A stretch of 6,475 nucleotides of DNA, from contig JAEYUU010000150.1 in NCBI GenBank assembly GCA_023429545.1, positions 1 through 6,475 on the forward strand, in the 5' to 3' direction. Of this stretch, positions 1 through 6,012 are shown piece after piece. This stretch comes from Verrucomicrobiota bacterium. Its GTDB lineage: Bacteria; Verrucomicrobiota; Verrucomicrobiia; Verrucomicrobiales; Verrucomicrobiaceae. The translations under genes were made by a program, and so were the position numbers. Numbering within the stretch: the first letter of the stretch is position 1; every line of letters starts with the position of its first letter. A model generated the notes under the pieces. The model saw only the letters and a program-made list of their open reading frames with translations, did no database searches and was not told the origin of the DNA.

Positions 1-218
1 TGAAGTACGCACAGGATCGCGTGGCGTGGATCGTGAGTGCCATGGAAAACATTCTCGTGGACGGCCTCACCGTGCGTCTGCCTGCGGCGTTGGCGCGGAC
101 CTCGGGCAGCGTGCTGCGCCGCATCCAGAGTGGTGGTCTGCAGGCTTATACGTTTGTCCTCGGTCTCGGCATCGTCATCGCAGTGTATCTGGCCGTGTAT
201 GCCTCCTCGAAGCATTAA
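1..218 (+). CDS. nuoL: NADH-quinone oxidoreductase subunit L, C-terminal end (5' truncated by window edge)
   Basis: Only the last 71 codons are visible; the first full codon is at position 3 and the stop (taa) is at 216-218. NuoL is the most distal antiporter-like subunit of the complex I membrane arm and carries the long lateral helix near its C-terminus. The visible part has the pattern expected after that helix: an amphipathic stretch (NILVDGLTVRLPAALARTSG), a basic turn with Arg-Arg-Ile-Gln-Ser-Gly-Gly, then one final hydrophobic transmembrane segment (AYTFVLGLGIVIAVYLAVYA) and a short polar tail. Family members typically end with a similar 'R-x-x-Q-x-G-x-x-x-x-Y' element before the last helix. 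The nuoM start follows 18 bases later, which supports the identification. None of the proton-channel residues are in view, so their integrity cannot be judged. The in-frame ATG at 42 is internal and not a real start. Confidence 0.93.
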   Translation, partial: KYAQDRVAWIVSAMENILVDGLTVRLPAALARTSGSVLRRIQSGGLQAYTFVLGLGIVIAVYLAVYASSKH

Positions 219-236
219 GCATCTTACTCCCGCCCT

Positions 237-1733
237 GTGAGTCCTCTCGAAATCATCATCCTGCTTCCGCTGCTGGCCGCCATTGCCATCTGGCTGGGTG
301 CGCCCGGGCGCGCGACGGCGATGGGGGCCTCGGTGGTGAACCTGCTCCTCGTGTTTGGCTTGTTCGTCCAGTACCGCGGTTCGGAGTTCGAAGGCAAGAT
401 GGCCTACCTCAGTACGCATGAGGTGCTTTCCGCACCGAGGATTGCTTTTGCGGTGGGCGCGGATGGTATCAGCCTCGCGATGGCATTGCTCACCGTGTTG
501 GTGACGCTGGCCGCGGTGTGGGCCACCGCCAGCAAGGAGCGCCTGCATTATGGCGCCTCGCTCCTCATCTCCTGCGGTGCTCTGGGCGCCTTCCTCTGCA
601 CGGACATCTTCTTCCTGTATGCCTTCCATGAGCTGGCTCTGATTCCCACGTTCCTCATGATTGCCCTGCATGGGCACGGCGAGAAGCGCCAGGCGGCGTG
701 GCGTATCACCATTTACCTGGGGGTTGGTAGCCTTGTGTTGCTGGCCGGCCTGCTCGGTGTGGTGTGGTACTGCAGCCCCGCGAATGGACCGCTCACCTTC
801 GACCTGCACACTCTGCTTCAGCATCCGCTGAAGGGCGATGCCCCCTACGCGCAGTACGCGCCCATGAATTTCTTCGTGCTGCTGGTTGGCTTTGGCACGC
901 TGGTCAGCTTGTTCCCCTTCCATAGCTGGGCTGCTCCCGCTTACGCCGCCGCGCCCACGCCAGTGGCCATGCTGCACGCCGGCGTGCTGAAGAAGTTCGG
1001 CCTGTACGGTCTCATCCGCATCGCGCTGCCCCTGCTGCCAGAGGCGGCGAAGACCCCGTGGGTACAGCACGCGCTGCTCTACATGCTCCTGGGAAATATC
1101 CTCATCATCGGCTTTGTCACCCTGTTCCAGAACCGGCTGGACACCATGCTGGCGAACTCGAGCGTCATGCACATGGGCTACATCTTCCTGGGCCTCGCCG
1201 CGGGGAATGCCATTGGCACGAACGGCGCGGTGCTGCTGATGTTCGGCCACGGGGTTTCGGTGGCGCTGCTGTTCATGATTTGCGGCCGCCTGCGGAACCA
1301 GCTCGGCACGCTGGAGTTCGACAAGCTCGGAGGTCTCGCGAAGAACGCTCCCTTCCTGAGCCTGTTGTTTGGCATCGCCGCTTTCGCCTCCATCGGCCTG
1401 CCCGGACTGGCGAACTTCGCGGGTGAGGCCATGATCTTCTTCTCCACGTTCGAGAGCTTCCGTCCCTCCGAGGGATTCACATTCCTGCAGGTGGCCACCA
1501 TCCTTTCCCTCTGGGGCGTGGTCATCAGCGCCGTGTACATGCTGCGCGCCTACCGGAAGATCTTCTTCGGCCAGGCCACATCGGGCCTCTTTGCCAGTGA
1601 TCCGGGCCTGGGGCTTCGCGTGCCCATGATTCTGCTGGCGGCCGCGCTGTTCATTGTGGGCGTGTATCCCGCTGCCCTGCTGCAGGTGGTCCATGCGTCC
1701 CTGAAGTACCTCGCGCCTCTCGCGTTGAAATAA
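237..1733 (+). CDS. nuoM: NADH-quinone oxidoreductase subunit M (proton-pumping membrane subunit)
   Basis: This is a 498-residue multi-spanning membrane protein, the usual length for NuoM, one of three antiporter-like subunits that move protons in complex I. The start is GTG; translation runs straight into the first hydrophobic helix (EIIILLPLLAAIAIWLGAPG), as is normal for NuoM, and there is no better start. Recognisable elements are TM5 FLYAFHELALIPTFLMIALH with the conserved Glu (E132, equivalent to E144 of E. coli NuoM), the TM7-TM8 block LFPFHSWAAPAYAAAPTPVA followed by HAGVLKKFGLYGLIRI (K252/K253, the latter matching E. coli K265), and TM12 GLPGLANFAGEAMIFF (E397, matching E. coli E407). 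The oddity is TM7. The Lys expected five residues before the Pro of 'PFH' (E. coli K234) is L222, and the usual G-W-L-P-D-A-H is S-W-A-A-P-A-Y. No Shine-Dalgarno is visible in the 20 bases before the GTG. nuoN follows after 5 bases, so the two are probably translationally coupled. Confidence 0.97.
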   Translation: MSPLEIIILLPLLAAIAIWLGAPGRATAMGASVVNLLLVFGLFVQYRGSEFEGKMAYLSTHEVLSAPRIAFAVGADGISLAMALLTVLVTLAAVWATASKERLHYGASLLISCGALGAFLCTDIFFLYAFHELALIPTFLMIALHGHGEKRQAAWRITIYLGVGSLVLLAGLLGVVWYCSPANGPLTFDLHTLLQHPLKGDAPYAQYAPMNFFVLLVGFGTLVSLFPFHSWAAPAYAAAPTPVAMLHAGVLKKFGLYGLIRIALPLLPEAAKTPWVQHALLYMLLGNILIIGFVTLFQNRLDTMLANSSVMHMGYIFLGLAAGNAIGTNGAVLLMFGHGVSVALLFMICGRLRNQLGTLEFDKLGGLAKNAPFLSLLFGIAAFASIGLPGLANFAGEAMIFFSTFESFRPSEGFTFLQVATILSLWGVVISAVYMLRAYRKIFFGQATSGLFASDPGLGLRVPMILLAAALFIVGVYPAALLQVVHASLKYLAPLALK

Positions 1734-1738
1734 TCCTG

Positions 1739-3250
1739 ATGTCTTCGCTCTCTCTGGAACTTGCTCTTGGTGTGCTCGGCCTCGTGCTGCTGCTGGTGGA
1801 GTCGTTCACCCGCGTGCCGCGCAAGACGCTTGCCTATGGAGCGATTGGAGGCCTGACACTGGCGCTGCTCATCCTGGTGTTCGGCGGAGCGCAAGGGCAA
1901 ACTCCGGGAATGGAGGACTTCTATGCCGTGGACGCTCTGGCGCTCTTCTACAAGGGGCTCGTGTTGGTGGCCACCATTGCCACTCTCGTGCTCTCGCTGG
2001 AGTATGCACCCGTGGTGAACCAGTACGTTGCCACGAACCCCGAGCGCCATAAGGAGGCGGGACTGGGTGAGTTCTTCAGTCTGCCGGTGTTTGTTTGCGT
2101 GGGCATGATGGTCATGGCCTCCGCCAAGGATCTTATCACCATCTTCGTCGCGCTTGAGCTGGTCACCGTGAGCTTTTACGTGCTGGTGGCCTACATGCGT
2201 CGCAGCGCGGCTTCGTTGGAGGCTGGGGTGAAGTACCTCATCCTCGGCGCGCTCAGCACCGGCCTCCTCATCTACGGTCTGGCCTGGCTCTATGGAATGA
2301 CCGGCGCGCTCACGCTGGCAGACATTGGCAAGGTGCTCCAGCATTGGGACGGCAGCACCGTCCCGCTCCTGTTCGCGGCCGCCCTGGTGATTGCAGGGCT
2401 GGGCTTCAAGGTGGGCGCCGTGCCCTTCCACATCTGGGTGCCGGACGTGTACCAGGGTGCGCCTACGCCCGTGACGGCCTTCCTGTCCGTTGGCTCCAAG
2501 TCAGCAGGATTCATCGTCCTCACCCGGGTGGTGGAGACATTCCTTTCCGAGGGTTCTGTCATTGCCGTTCCCATCGCCCATGTGCTGCTGGTGCTGGGCG
2601 GTGCGACCATCCTGCTGGGGAATCTGGCGGCGATTGCGCAGACGAATTTCAAGCGGCTGCTGGCGTACTCCAGCATCGCTCATGCAGGTTACCTCCTTGT
2701 GGTGCTCGGCTGCACACAAACCGATGGCACGGGAATGACCTCTGGCCAGATCGCGGCCTTCTACCTGGCCACCTACCTGCCGATGACCTTCGTGTGTTTC
2801 CTGCTGCTGAGCGTGGCGCGCGCTCAAGGTCTGGGAGAGGACATCGCCAGCCTGCGCGGTCTCGCTCTCGGCAATCCCAAGCTGGGCATGGCGGTCACCC
2901 TGGCGCTGGCGTCCCTCGCTGGCCTGCCGCTGACGGCCGGGTTCATGGGCAAGTTCCTCGTCATCTTCGCCACCGTGTTGGAGGGACTGTATCTGTATCT
3001 CGTGATTGCGGTCATCGGGGCCGCCGTCGGATTCTATTACTACTTCCGCGTCATCCTCTCGCTCTACTCCAAGCCGGAGGGCGAGGCCGCGCCGGTGAAG
3101 CTCAAGCTGGGACTGCCCTCGGTGGTGCTGCTGGTGGTCTTCACGGTCAGCATCGTGGTGATGGGCGTCTACCCTGATTCCGTCCGCAAGGCCTTGAAGG
3201 GCAGCGAAGGCGCCAGCAAGCCCAAGGTGGCGGCGACAGAGAAGCCCTAG
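1739..3250 (+). CDS. nuoN: NADH-quinone oxidoreductase subunit N (proton-pumping membrane subunit)
   Basis: This is a 503-residue hydrophobic protein, slightly longer than E. coli NuoN (about 485). It is the antiporter-like subunit nearest the peripheral arm of complex I. All hallmark residues are present: E140 in TM5 (FVALELVTVSFYVLVAYMRR), K224 in TM7 (LGFKVGAVPFHIWVPDVYQG), K254 in TM8 (FLSVGSKSAGFIVLTR) and K405 in TM12 (GLPLTAGFMGKFLVIF). It also has the family signature LLAYSSIAHAGYLL (residues 307-320). The loop before TM4 (about residues 92-112) is polar, and the C-terminus after the last helix is a charged, Lys-rich tail of about 20 residues (GSEGASKPKVAATEKP at the end). The ATG at 1739 lies 5 bases after the nuoM stop; no Shine-Dalgarno is visible, so coupling to nuoM translation is likely. 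It is the last nuo gene here. The next gene starts 93 bases on and is unrelated. Confidence 0.97.
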   Translation: MSSLSLELALGVLGLVLLLVESFTRVPRKTLAYGAIGGLTLALLILVFGGAQGQTPGMEDFYAVDALALFYKGLVLVATIATLVLSLEYAPVVNQYVATNPERHKEAGLGEFFSLPVFVCVGMMVMASAKDLITIFVALELVTVSFYVLVAYMRRSAASLEAGVKYLILGALSTGLLIYGLAWLYGMTGALTLADIGKVLQHWDGSTVPLLFAAALVIAGLGFKVGAVPFHIWVPDVYQGAPTPVTAFLSVGSKSAGFIVLTRVVETFLSEGSVIAVPIAHVLLVLGGATILLGNLAAIAQTNFKRLLAYSSIAHAGYLLVVLGCTQTDGTGMTSGQIAAFYLATYLPMTFVCFLLLSVARAQGLGEDIASLRGLALGNPKLGMAVTLALASLAGLPLTAGFMGKFLVIFATVLEGLYLYLVIAVIGAAVGFYYYFRVILSLYSKPEGEAAPVKLKLGLPSVVLLVVFTVSIVVMGVYPDSVRKALKGSEGASKPKVAATEKP

Positions 3251-3266
3251 CCCGCTCTCTTTGGGA

Positions 3267-3316
3267 GGAATTGCCGGACTGGTGACCCTGCTCCTCGCAA
3301 GAGTGGTGCAAATTCC
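3267..3316 (+). repeat. Imperfect inverted repeat in the nuoN-trpE spacer
   Basis: GGAATTGC (3267-3274) pairs with GCAAATTCC (3308-3316) apart from one bulged A, around a 33-base interior. The interior contains a small CTC-GCAA-GAG hairpin at 3294-3303. There is no T-run afterwards, so it is not a classical terminator of the nuo operon, and it has no run of Trp codons that would mark a trp attenuator. It may be chance. Confidence 0.2.
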
Positions 3317-3333
3317 ACGGGATGCGCTAGACT
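3306..3333 (+). promoter_or_regulatory. Possible trpE promoter with a very short leader
   Basis: TAGACT (3328-3333), within GCTAGACT, resembles a sigma-70 -10 box, with a weak -35-like GTGCAA (3306-3311) 16 bases upstream. A transcript would begin near 3339-3341, leaving at most about five bases before the trpE ATG at 3344. That would fit the missing Shine-Dalgarno and a nearly leaderless mRNA. The -35 match is poor, so this rests mainly on the -10 box and its spacing. Confidence 0.35.
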
Positions 3334-3343
3334 CCGCGCTCCC

Positions 3344-4855
3344 ATGTTTCACCGTTTCCTGCAGCCTGACTTCGAGACCTTCTCCACCCGAGCAACACAA
3401 GGCAATCTGGTGCCGGTGTGGGTGGAGCTGGCTGCGGACTATGAGACGCCCCTTTCCGCCTTTCGGCAGATCCATGATGGCAGGCACGGTTTCCTGCTGG
3501 AATCCGCGGAACTGACGCAGCACTCGGGCCGGTATTCGTTGCTGGGCAGCGAGCCCCGGCTGGTTTTCACGGCCCGCGGCCGGGAGATTGAAATCGAGGA
3601 GCATGGCAAGAAGCGGACCTACACGGCTGCGGGCGATCCGCTGAAGGAACTGGAGGGCATCATGGCCGCCTTCAAGCCGGTGTCGCCCGCGCCGCTGCCC
3701 GTGTTTCACGGGGGAGCGGTGGGGTACTTGTCGTATGACATGGTGCGGTTCTTCGAGCCCACGCTGCCCGCGCCTCCTCCGGATACGCTGGGCGTGCCGG
3801 ACATGGTGTTCATGCTCGCCGACACGGTGGTGATCTTTGATCACAAGCACCGCAAACTCACCATCGTGGCGAATGTCTTTATGCCGGATCACGCCTCGCT
3901 TGAAGCTGCCTACGAGTGGGCTGGAAAGCGCATCCAGCGGATCATCGCAAAGCTGGAGACTCCCATCCAGGTGAAGGCCTTGCAGGCGTTCGCCCCGGAG
4001 GCGTCCAATGGCGCGTTGGAATTGACGGGCAACACCACGCAGGCGGAGTACGAAGCGATGGTGGCTGCCGGGAAGGAGTTCATCAAGGCAGGGGACATTT
4101 TCCAGTTCGTGCCTTCCCAACGATTTGAGACGGAATATGCGGGCACTTCCATCGACCTGTACCGCGCGCTGCGGCATGTGAATCCCTCGCCATACATGTT
4201 CTGCCTGGACTTCCCTGATGGCTTCTCCCTGGTGGGAAGCTCGCCGGAGGTGCATGTGAAATGCCTTTCCGGAAAGATCGAGATCCGGCCCATCGCAGGC
4301 ACACGGTGGAGAGGCAGGACCCCGGAGGAGGATGACGCGCTCGCGAAGGAGCTGCTGGAGGATCCCAAGGAGCGCGCAGAGCACATCATGTTGGTGGATC
4401 TTGCGCGCAACGACGTGGGACGCGTTTCCAACCATGGCAGCGTGCGTGTGAATGAACTCATGATCATCGAGCGCTACTCACACGTGATGCACATCGTCTC
4501 CAACGTGGAAGGCACCCTTGCTCCTGATAGGAACTCCTATGATGTGATGCGGGCCACCTTCCCGGCCGGCACCGTGAGCGGGTCACCCAAGGTGCGCGCG
4601 ATGGAAATCATCAATGAGCTGGAGAAGAACAAGCGCTGCGCGTATGCGGGAGCAGTGGGCTACTTTGGCTTCGATGGCTCGCTGGACAGTTGCATCGCGT
4701 TGCGCACCTGCGTGCTCAAGAACGGCCATGCCTATGTGCAGGCTGGAGCCGGCGTGGTCGCGGATTCGGATCCGACCTACGAGTACAATGAGACCGTGAA
4801 CAAGGCGCGTGGAATGCTGCGGGCCCTCCAGCGGGCCAAGGAGCTTGGAAGCTAA
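3344..4855 (+). CDS. trpE: Anthranilate synthase component I
   Basis: This is a 503-residue cytoplasmic enzyme that converts chorismate to anthranilate, the first committed step of tryptophan synthesis, using ammonia supplied by the glutaminase subunit TrpG. The N-terminal domain carries the Trp-feedback motif LLES (51-54; Ser54 corresponds to S40 of E. coli TrpE) and the YSLLGSEP stretch. The C-terminal chorismate-binding domain has AGDIFQFVPSQRFE (249-262), NPSPYMF (280-286), GSSPEVHVK (298-306), RPIAGTRWRG (315-324), EDPKERAEHIMLVDLARNDV (339-358), GTVSGSPKVRAMEIINELE (409-427), YAGAVGYFGFDG (434-445) and QAGAGVVADSDP, ending in YEYNETVNKA. This order and these motifs favour TrpE over PabB or isochorismate synthase. 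No frame upstream of the ATG offers an alternative start. The gene stands alone: neither trpG nor any other trp gene follows, and it is not fused to a glutaminase domain. It is separated from nuoN by 93 bases and probably has its own promoter. Confidence 0.98.
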   Translation: MFHRFLQPDFETFSTRATQGNLVPVWVELAADYETPLSAFRQIHDGRHGFLLESAELTQHSGRYSLLGSEPRLVFTARGREIEIEEHGKKRTYTAAGDPLKELEGIMAAFKPVSPAPLPVFHGGAVGYLSYDMVRFFEPTLPAPPPDTLGVPDMVFMLADTVVIFDHKHRKLTIVANVFMPDHASLEAAYEWAGKRIQRIIAKLETPIQVKALQAFAPEASNGALELTGNTTQAEYEAMVAAGKEFIKAGDIFQFVPSQRFETEYAGTSIDLYRALRHVNPSPYMFCLDFPDGFSLVGSSPEVHVKCLSGKIEIRPIAGTRWRGRTPEEDDALAKELLEDPKERAEHIMLVDLARNDVGRVSNHGSVRVNELMIIERYSHVMHIVSNVEGTLAPDRNSYDVMRATFPAGTVSGSPKVRAMEIINELEKNKRCAYAGAVGYFGFDGSLDSCIALRTCVLKNGHAYVQAGAGVVADSDPTYEYNETVNKARGMLRALQRAKELGS

Positions 4856-4948
4856 ACCGAGTGCATTTGCTTTGGGTTTATGAATAAAATCATAGGGAAT
4901 CTTGATTTATCGTTGTGGAAATTTTTTCAAAAAGTGACGTTTGACGCA
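4856..4948. other. AT-rich intergenic stretch after trpE
   Basis: This non-coding sequence drops to about 29% GC over 4861-4935, in sharp contrast to the GC-rich genes around it. It holds a weak 6-bp inverted repeat that overlaps the trpE stop codon (TAAACC 4853-4858 with GGTTTA 4875-4880). It also has an A/T tract, GAAATTTTTTCAAAAAG (4918-4934), just upstream of the promoter candidate, where an UP element would lie. I see no convincing T-run terminator and no open frame in it. Confidence 0.5.
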
Positions 4949-4975
4949 TTGCCACACGCGATCGCCGTGTGGTAA
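4949..4975. repeat. Inverted repeat spanning the -35 to -10 spacer (operator or terminator hairpin)
   Basis: CCACACG (4952-4958) and CGTGTGG (4966-4972) are perfect 7-base arms around a 7-base centre. The symmetry extends to TTGCCACACG and CGTGTGGTAA with a single G/T mismatch. Centred on 4962, it overlaps both presumed promoter boxes, an arrangement typical of a repressor operator. As RNA it could instead form a 10-bp hairpin followed by ATTTTAG, a mediocre terminator for trpE. The sequence alone does not decide between these. Confidence 0.5.
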
Positions 4976-4978
4976 ATT
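4949..4978 (+). promoter_or_regulatory. Promoter candidate for the secreted-protein gene
   Basis: TTGCCA (4949-4954) and TAAATT (4973-4978) are separated by 18 bases, a good match to a housekeeping promoter. Transcription would start near 4985, about 27 bases before the ATG at 5012. This argues against the in-frame GTG at 4982 as the start, because it would lie before the transcript begins. An A/T tract lies just upstream of the -35. The spacer is occupied by an inverted repeat described separately. Confidence 0.45.
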
Positions 4979-5011
4979 TTAGTGACATCGGCGAACGCCC
5001 CCCAATTGCTC

Positions 5012-5941
5012 ATGATCCGCAAGTCAACGTTCAGCTGCCATCTTGCAATCCTGTCCGTGATGGCCGGAGGCGCACTCCATGCGCAGACGCTTTCACCCGT
5101 GGCTGTGGGCATTTCGCGCGAGACGGCATCCATGAGCATGCTTTCGACATCGCGTGAGCAGACTCAGAATCCGTTGCCCACGGTGACCTCGCCGTCGCTC
5201 CCGCGCGTGTTTGCGCCAACCCTGCCGCGCGCCACCTACACGCGCTATCCGTGGAAGACCGATATCATGACCACGGTTTTCTGGGTAGGTGAACTTCCCA
5301 CGGAGAACAATCCCACGCCCAATACCAAGAGTTCCTGGGACACCGCATGGACGGCAAATTTCGGTGGATACGATGATCCCGATCCGGGCCGGCGCGCGCC
5401 TGATTACCGCCCGGCCGCCTTTGTACCCAGGCAGAATCCATTCTATGTAGCACTGCCGTACAACGATTGTGTGGACTACAGGACCACCAAGCCGGAGGCC
5501 GCCCGGGTGATCCCATGGTTCAAGCAAACCTTTGAGCGGCATGGCAAATCCGTATGCCGTGATCGCTGGATTGCGATCCGTTACGACGACCGCATCTGCT
5601 ATGCGCAGTGGAGTGACTGCGGCCCCTTCCTCACGGATGATGTCGAGTACGTTTTCGGCGATGCGAAACCTGCCAACTACAAGAATGGCGGAGCGGGTCT
5701 GGATGTCTCGCCAGCAGTGCGTGATTACCTTGGGTTCCGCACCAACCAGAAAGTGGATTGGCGTTTCGTGGATTTGCATGAAGTTCCTGATGGTCCTTGG
5801 AAGACGTATGGGACCAACAACCACTTTGTGCAGCAGGCGGGCAGGGATAAGGACCTCGTCGCAGCGCGTCTTGATGAATTGAGGCGCCAGCGGGATGAAT
5901 GGTTCCGCCAGAATGGATCAAAGCCCATGCAGCTCCGCTAG
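5012..5941 (+). CDS. Exported protein of unknown function with possible double-psi beta-barrel core
   Basis: I prefer the ATG at 5012 (309 residues) over the in-frame GTG at 4982. From this ATG the protein begins with a textbook signal peptide: Arg3-Lys4, a hydrophobic stretch (LAILSVMAGGAL), and a likely signal peptidase I site after Ala24 (ALHA|QT). Residues 25-80 are Ser/Thr/Pro-rich and probably a flexible linker. A conserved-looking block follows (TTVFWVGELPTENNPTPN, 87-104; WDTAWTANFGGYDDPDP, 109-125). The core, about 143-254, contains FYVALPYNDC, WIAIRYDDRICYAQWSDCGP (186-205), GLDVSPAVRDYLGF (229-242) and VDWRFVD. The order 'D-x-G-P-F ... L-D-x-S-x-A-x-x-x-L-G' resembles RlpA/barwin/expansin-like double-psi beta-barrels. 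Cys153, 182, 196 and 203 could form two disulfides in the periplasm or outside. The C-terminus is a charged helix (about 279-300). I cannot name the family; I recall similar proteins in Verrucomicrobia. A cell-wall or polysaccharide role would be inference. It appears to be transcribed alone from its own promoter. Confidence 0.85.
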   Translation: MIRKSTFSCHLAILSVMAGGALHAQTLSPVAVGISRETASMSMLSTSREQTQNPLPTVTSPSLPRVFAPTLPRATYTRYPWKTDIMTTVFWVGELPTENNPTPNTKSSWDTAWTANFGGYDDPDPGRRAPDYRPAAFVPRQNPFYVALPYNDCVDYRTTKPEAARVIPWFKQTFERHGKSVCRDRWIAIRYDDRICYAQWSDCGPFLTDDVEYVFGDAKPANYKNGGAGLDVSPAVRDYLGFRTNQKVDWRFVDLHEVPDGPWKTYGTNNHFVQQAGRDKDLVAARLDELRRQRDEWFRQNGSKPMQLR

Positions 5942-5942
5942 C

Positions 5943-5988
5943 GTGGCGGTCTGCCTGATGGCACGGATGGTTTGAGGCTTGCCGCCAC
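5943..5988 (+). terminator. Nested inverted repeats, weak terminator candidate
   Basis: GTGGCGG (5943-5949) begins two bases after the stop of the secreted-protein gene and pairs perfectly with CCGCCAC (5982-5988). Inside the 32-base interior is a second hairpin, TGCC-TGAT-GGCA (5952-5963). The position suits a transcript end. No T-run follows (the next bases are CCCGCCTC), so it would not be a standard intrinsic terminator. Confidence 0.25.
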
Positions 5989-6012
5989 CCCCGCCTCGAT
6001 CTTTGGTAGGAT

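Noticed and set aside
26..421. 131-codon open frame overlapping the nuoL end and nuoM start
   Set aside because: It is a His/Arg/Pro-rich frame-shifted reading of nuoL and nuoM, both of which are clear in their own frames.
1550..2431. 293-codon minus-strand open frame over the nuoM-nuoN junction
   Set aside because: Its composition is low-complexity His/Glu/Gln-rich, it mirrors GC-rich codons of the nuo genes, and it has no motif or start context.
2344..3177. 277-codon plus-strand open frame inside nuoN
   Set aside because: It is an Arg/Gly/Ala/Pro-rich out-of-frame reading of a gene whose real frame has all its expected NuoN residues.
3261..3515. Possible small gene or trp leader peptide starting at TTG 3261
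   Set aside because: The GGGAGGA overlaps the presumed start itself, the frame has no tandem Trp codons before the trpE ATG, and it continues as an out-of-frame reading of trpE.
2501..4435. Very long open frame on the minus strand (644 codons) across nuoN and trpE
   Set aside because: It lies antisense to two unmistakable genes, crosses their spacer, is rich in His/Arg/Gln with no recognisable domain, and is what third-position GC bias produces on the complementary strand.
4918..4934. A/T tract considered as an intrinsic terminator for trpE
   Set aside because: The T-run is not preceded by a GC-rich stem; the tract fits better as an UP-like element or simply AT-rich spacer.
4982..5011. GTG 4982 as start of the exported protein
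   Set aside because: It would put ten polar residues ahead of a normal signal peptide and would lie upstream of the predicted transcript start; ATG 5012 gives a standard n-region.
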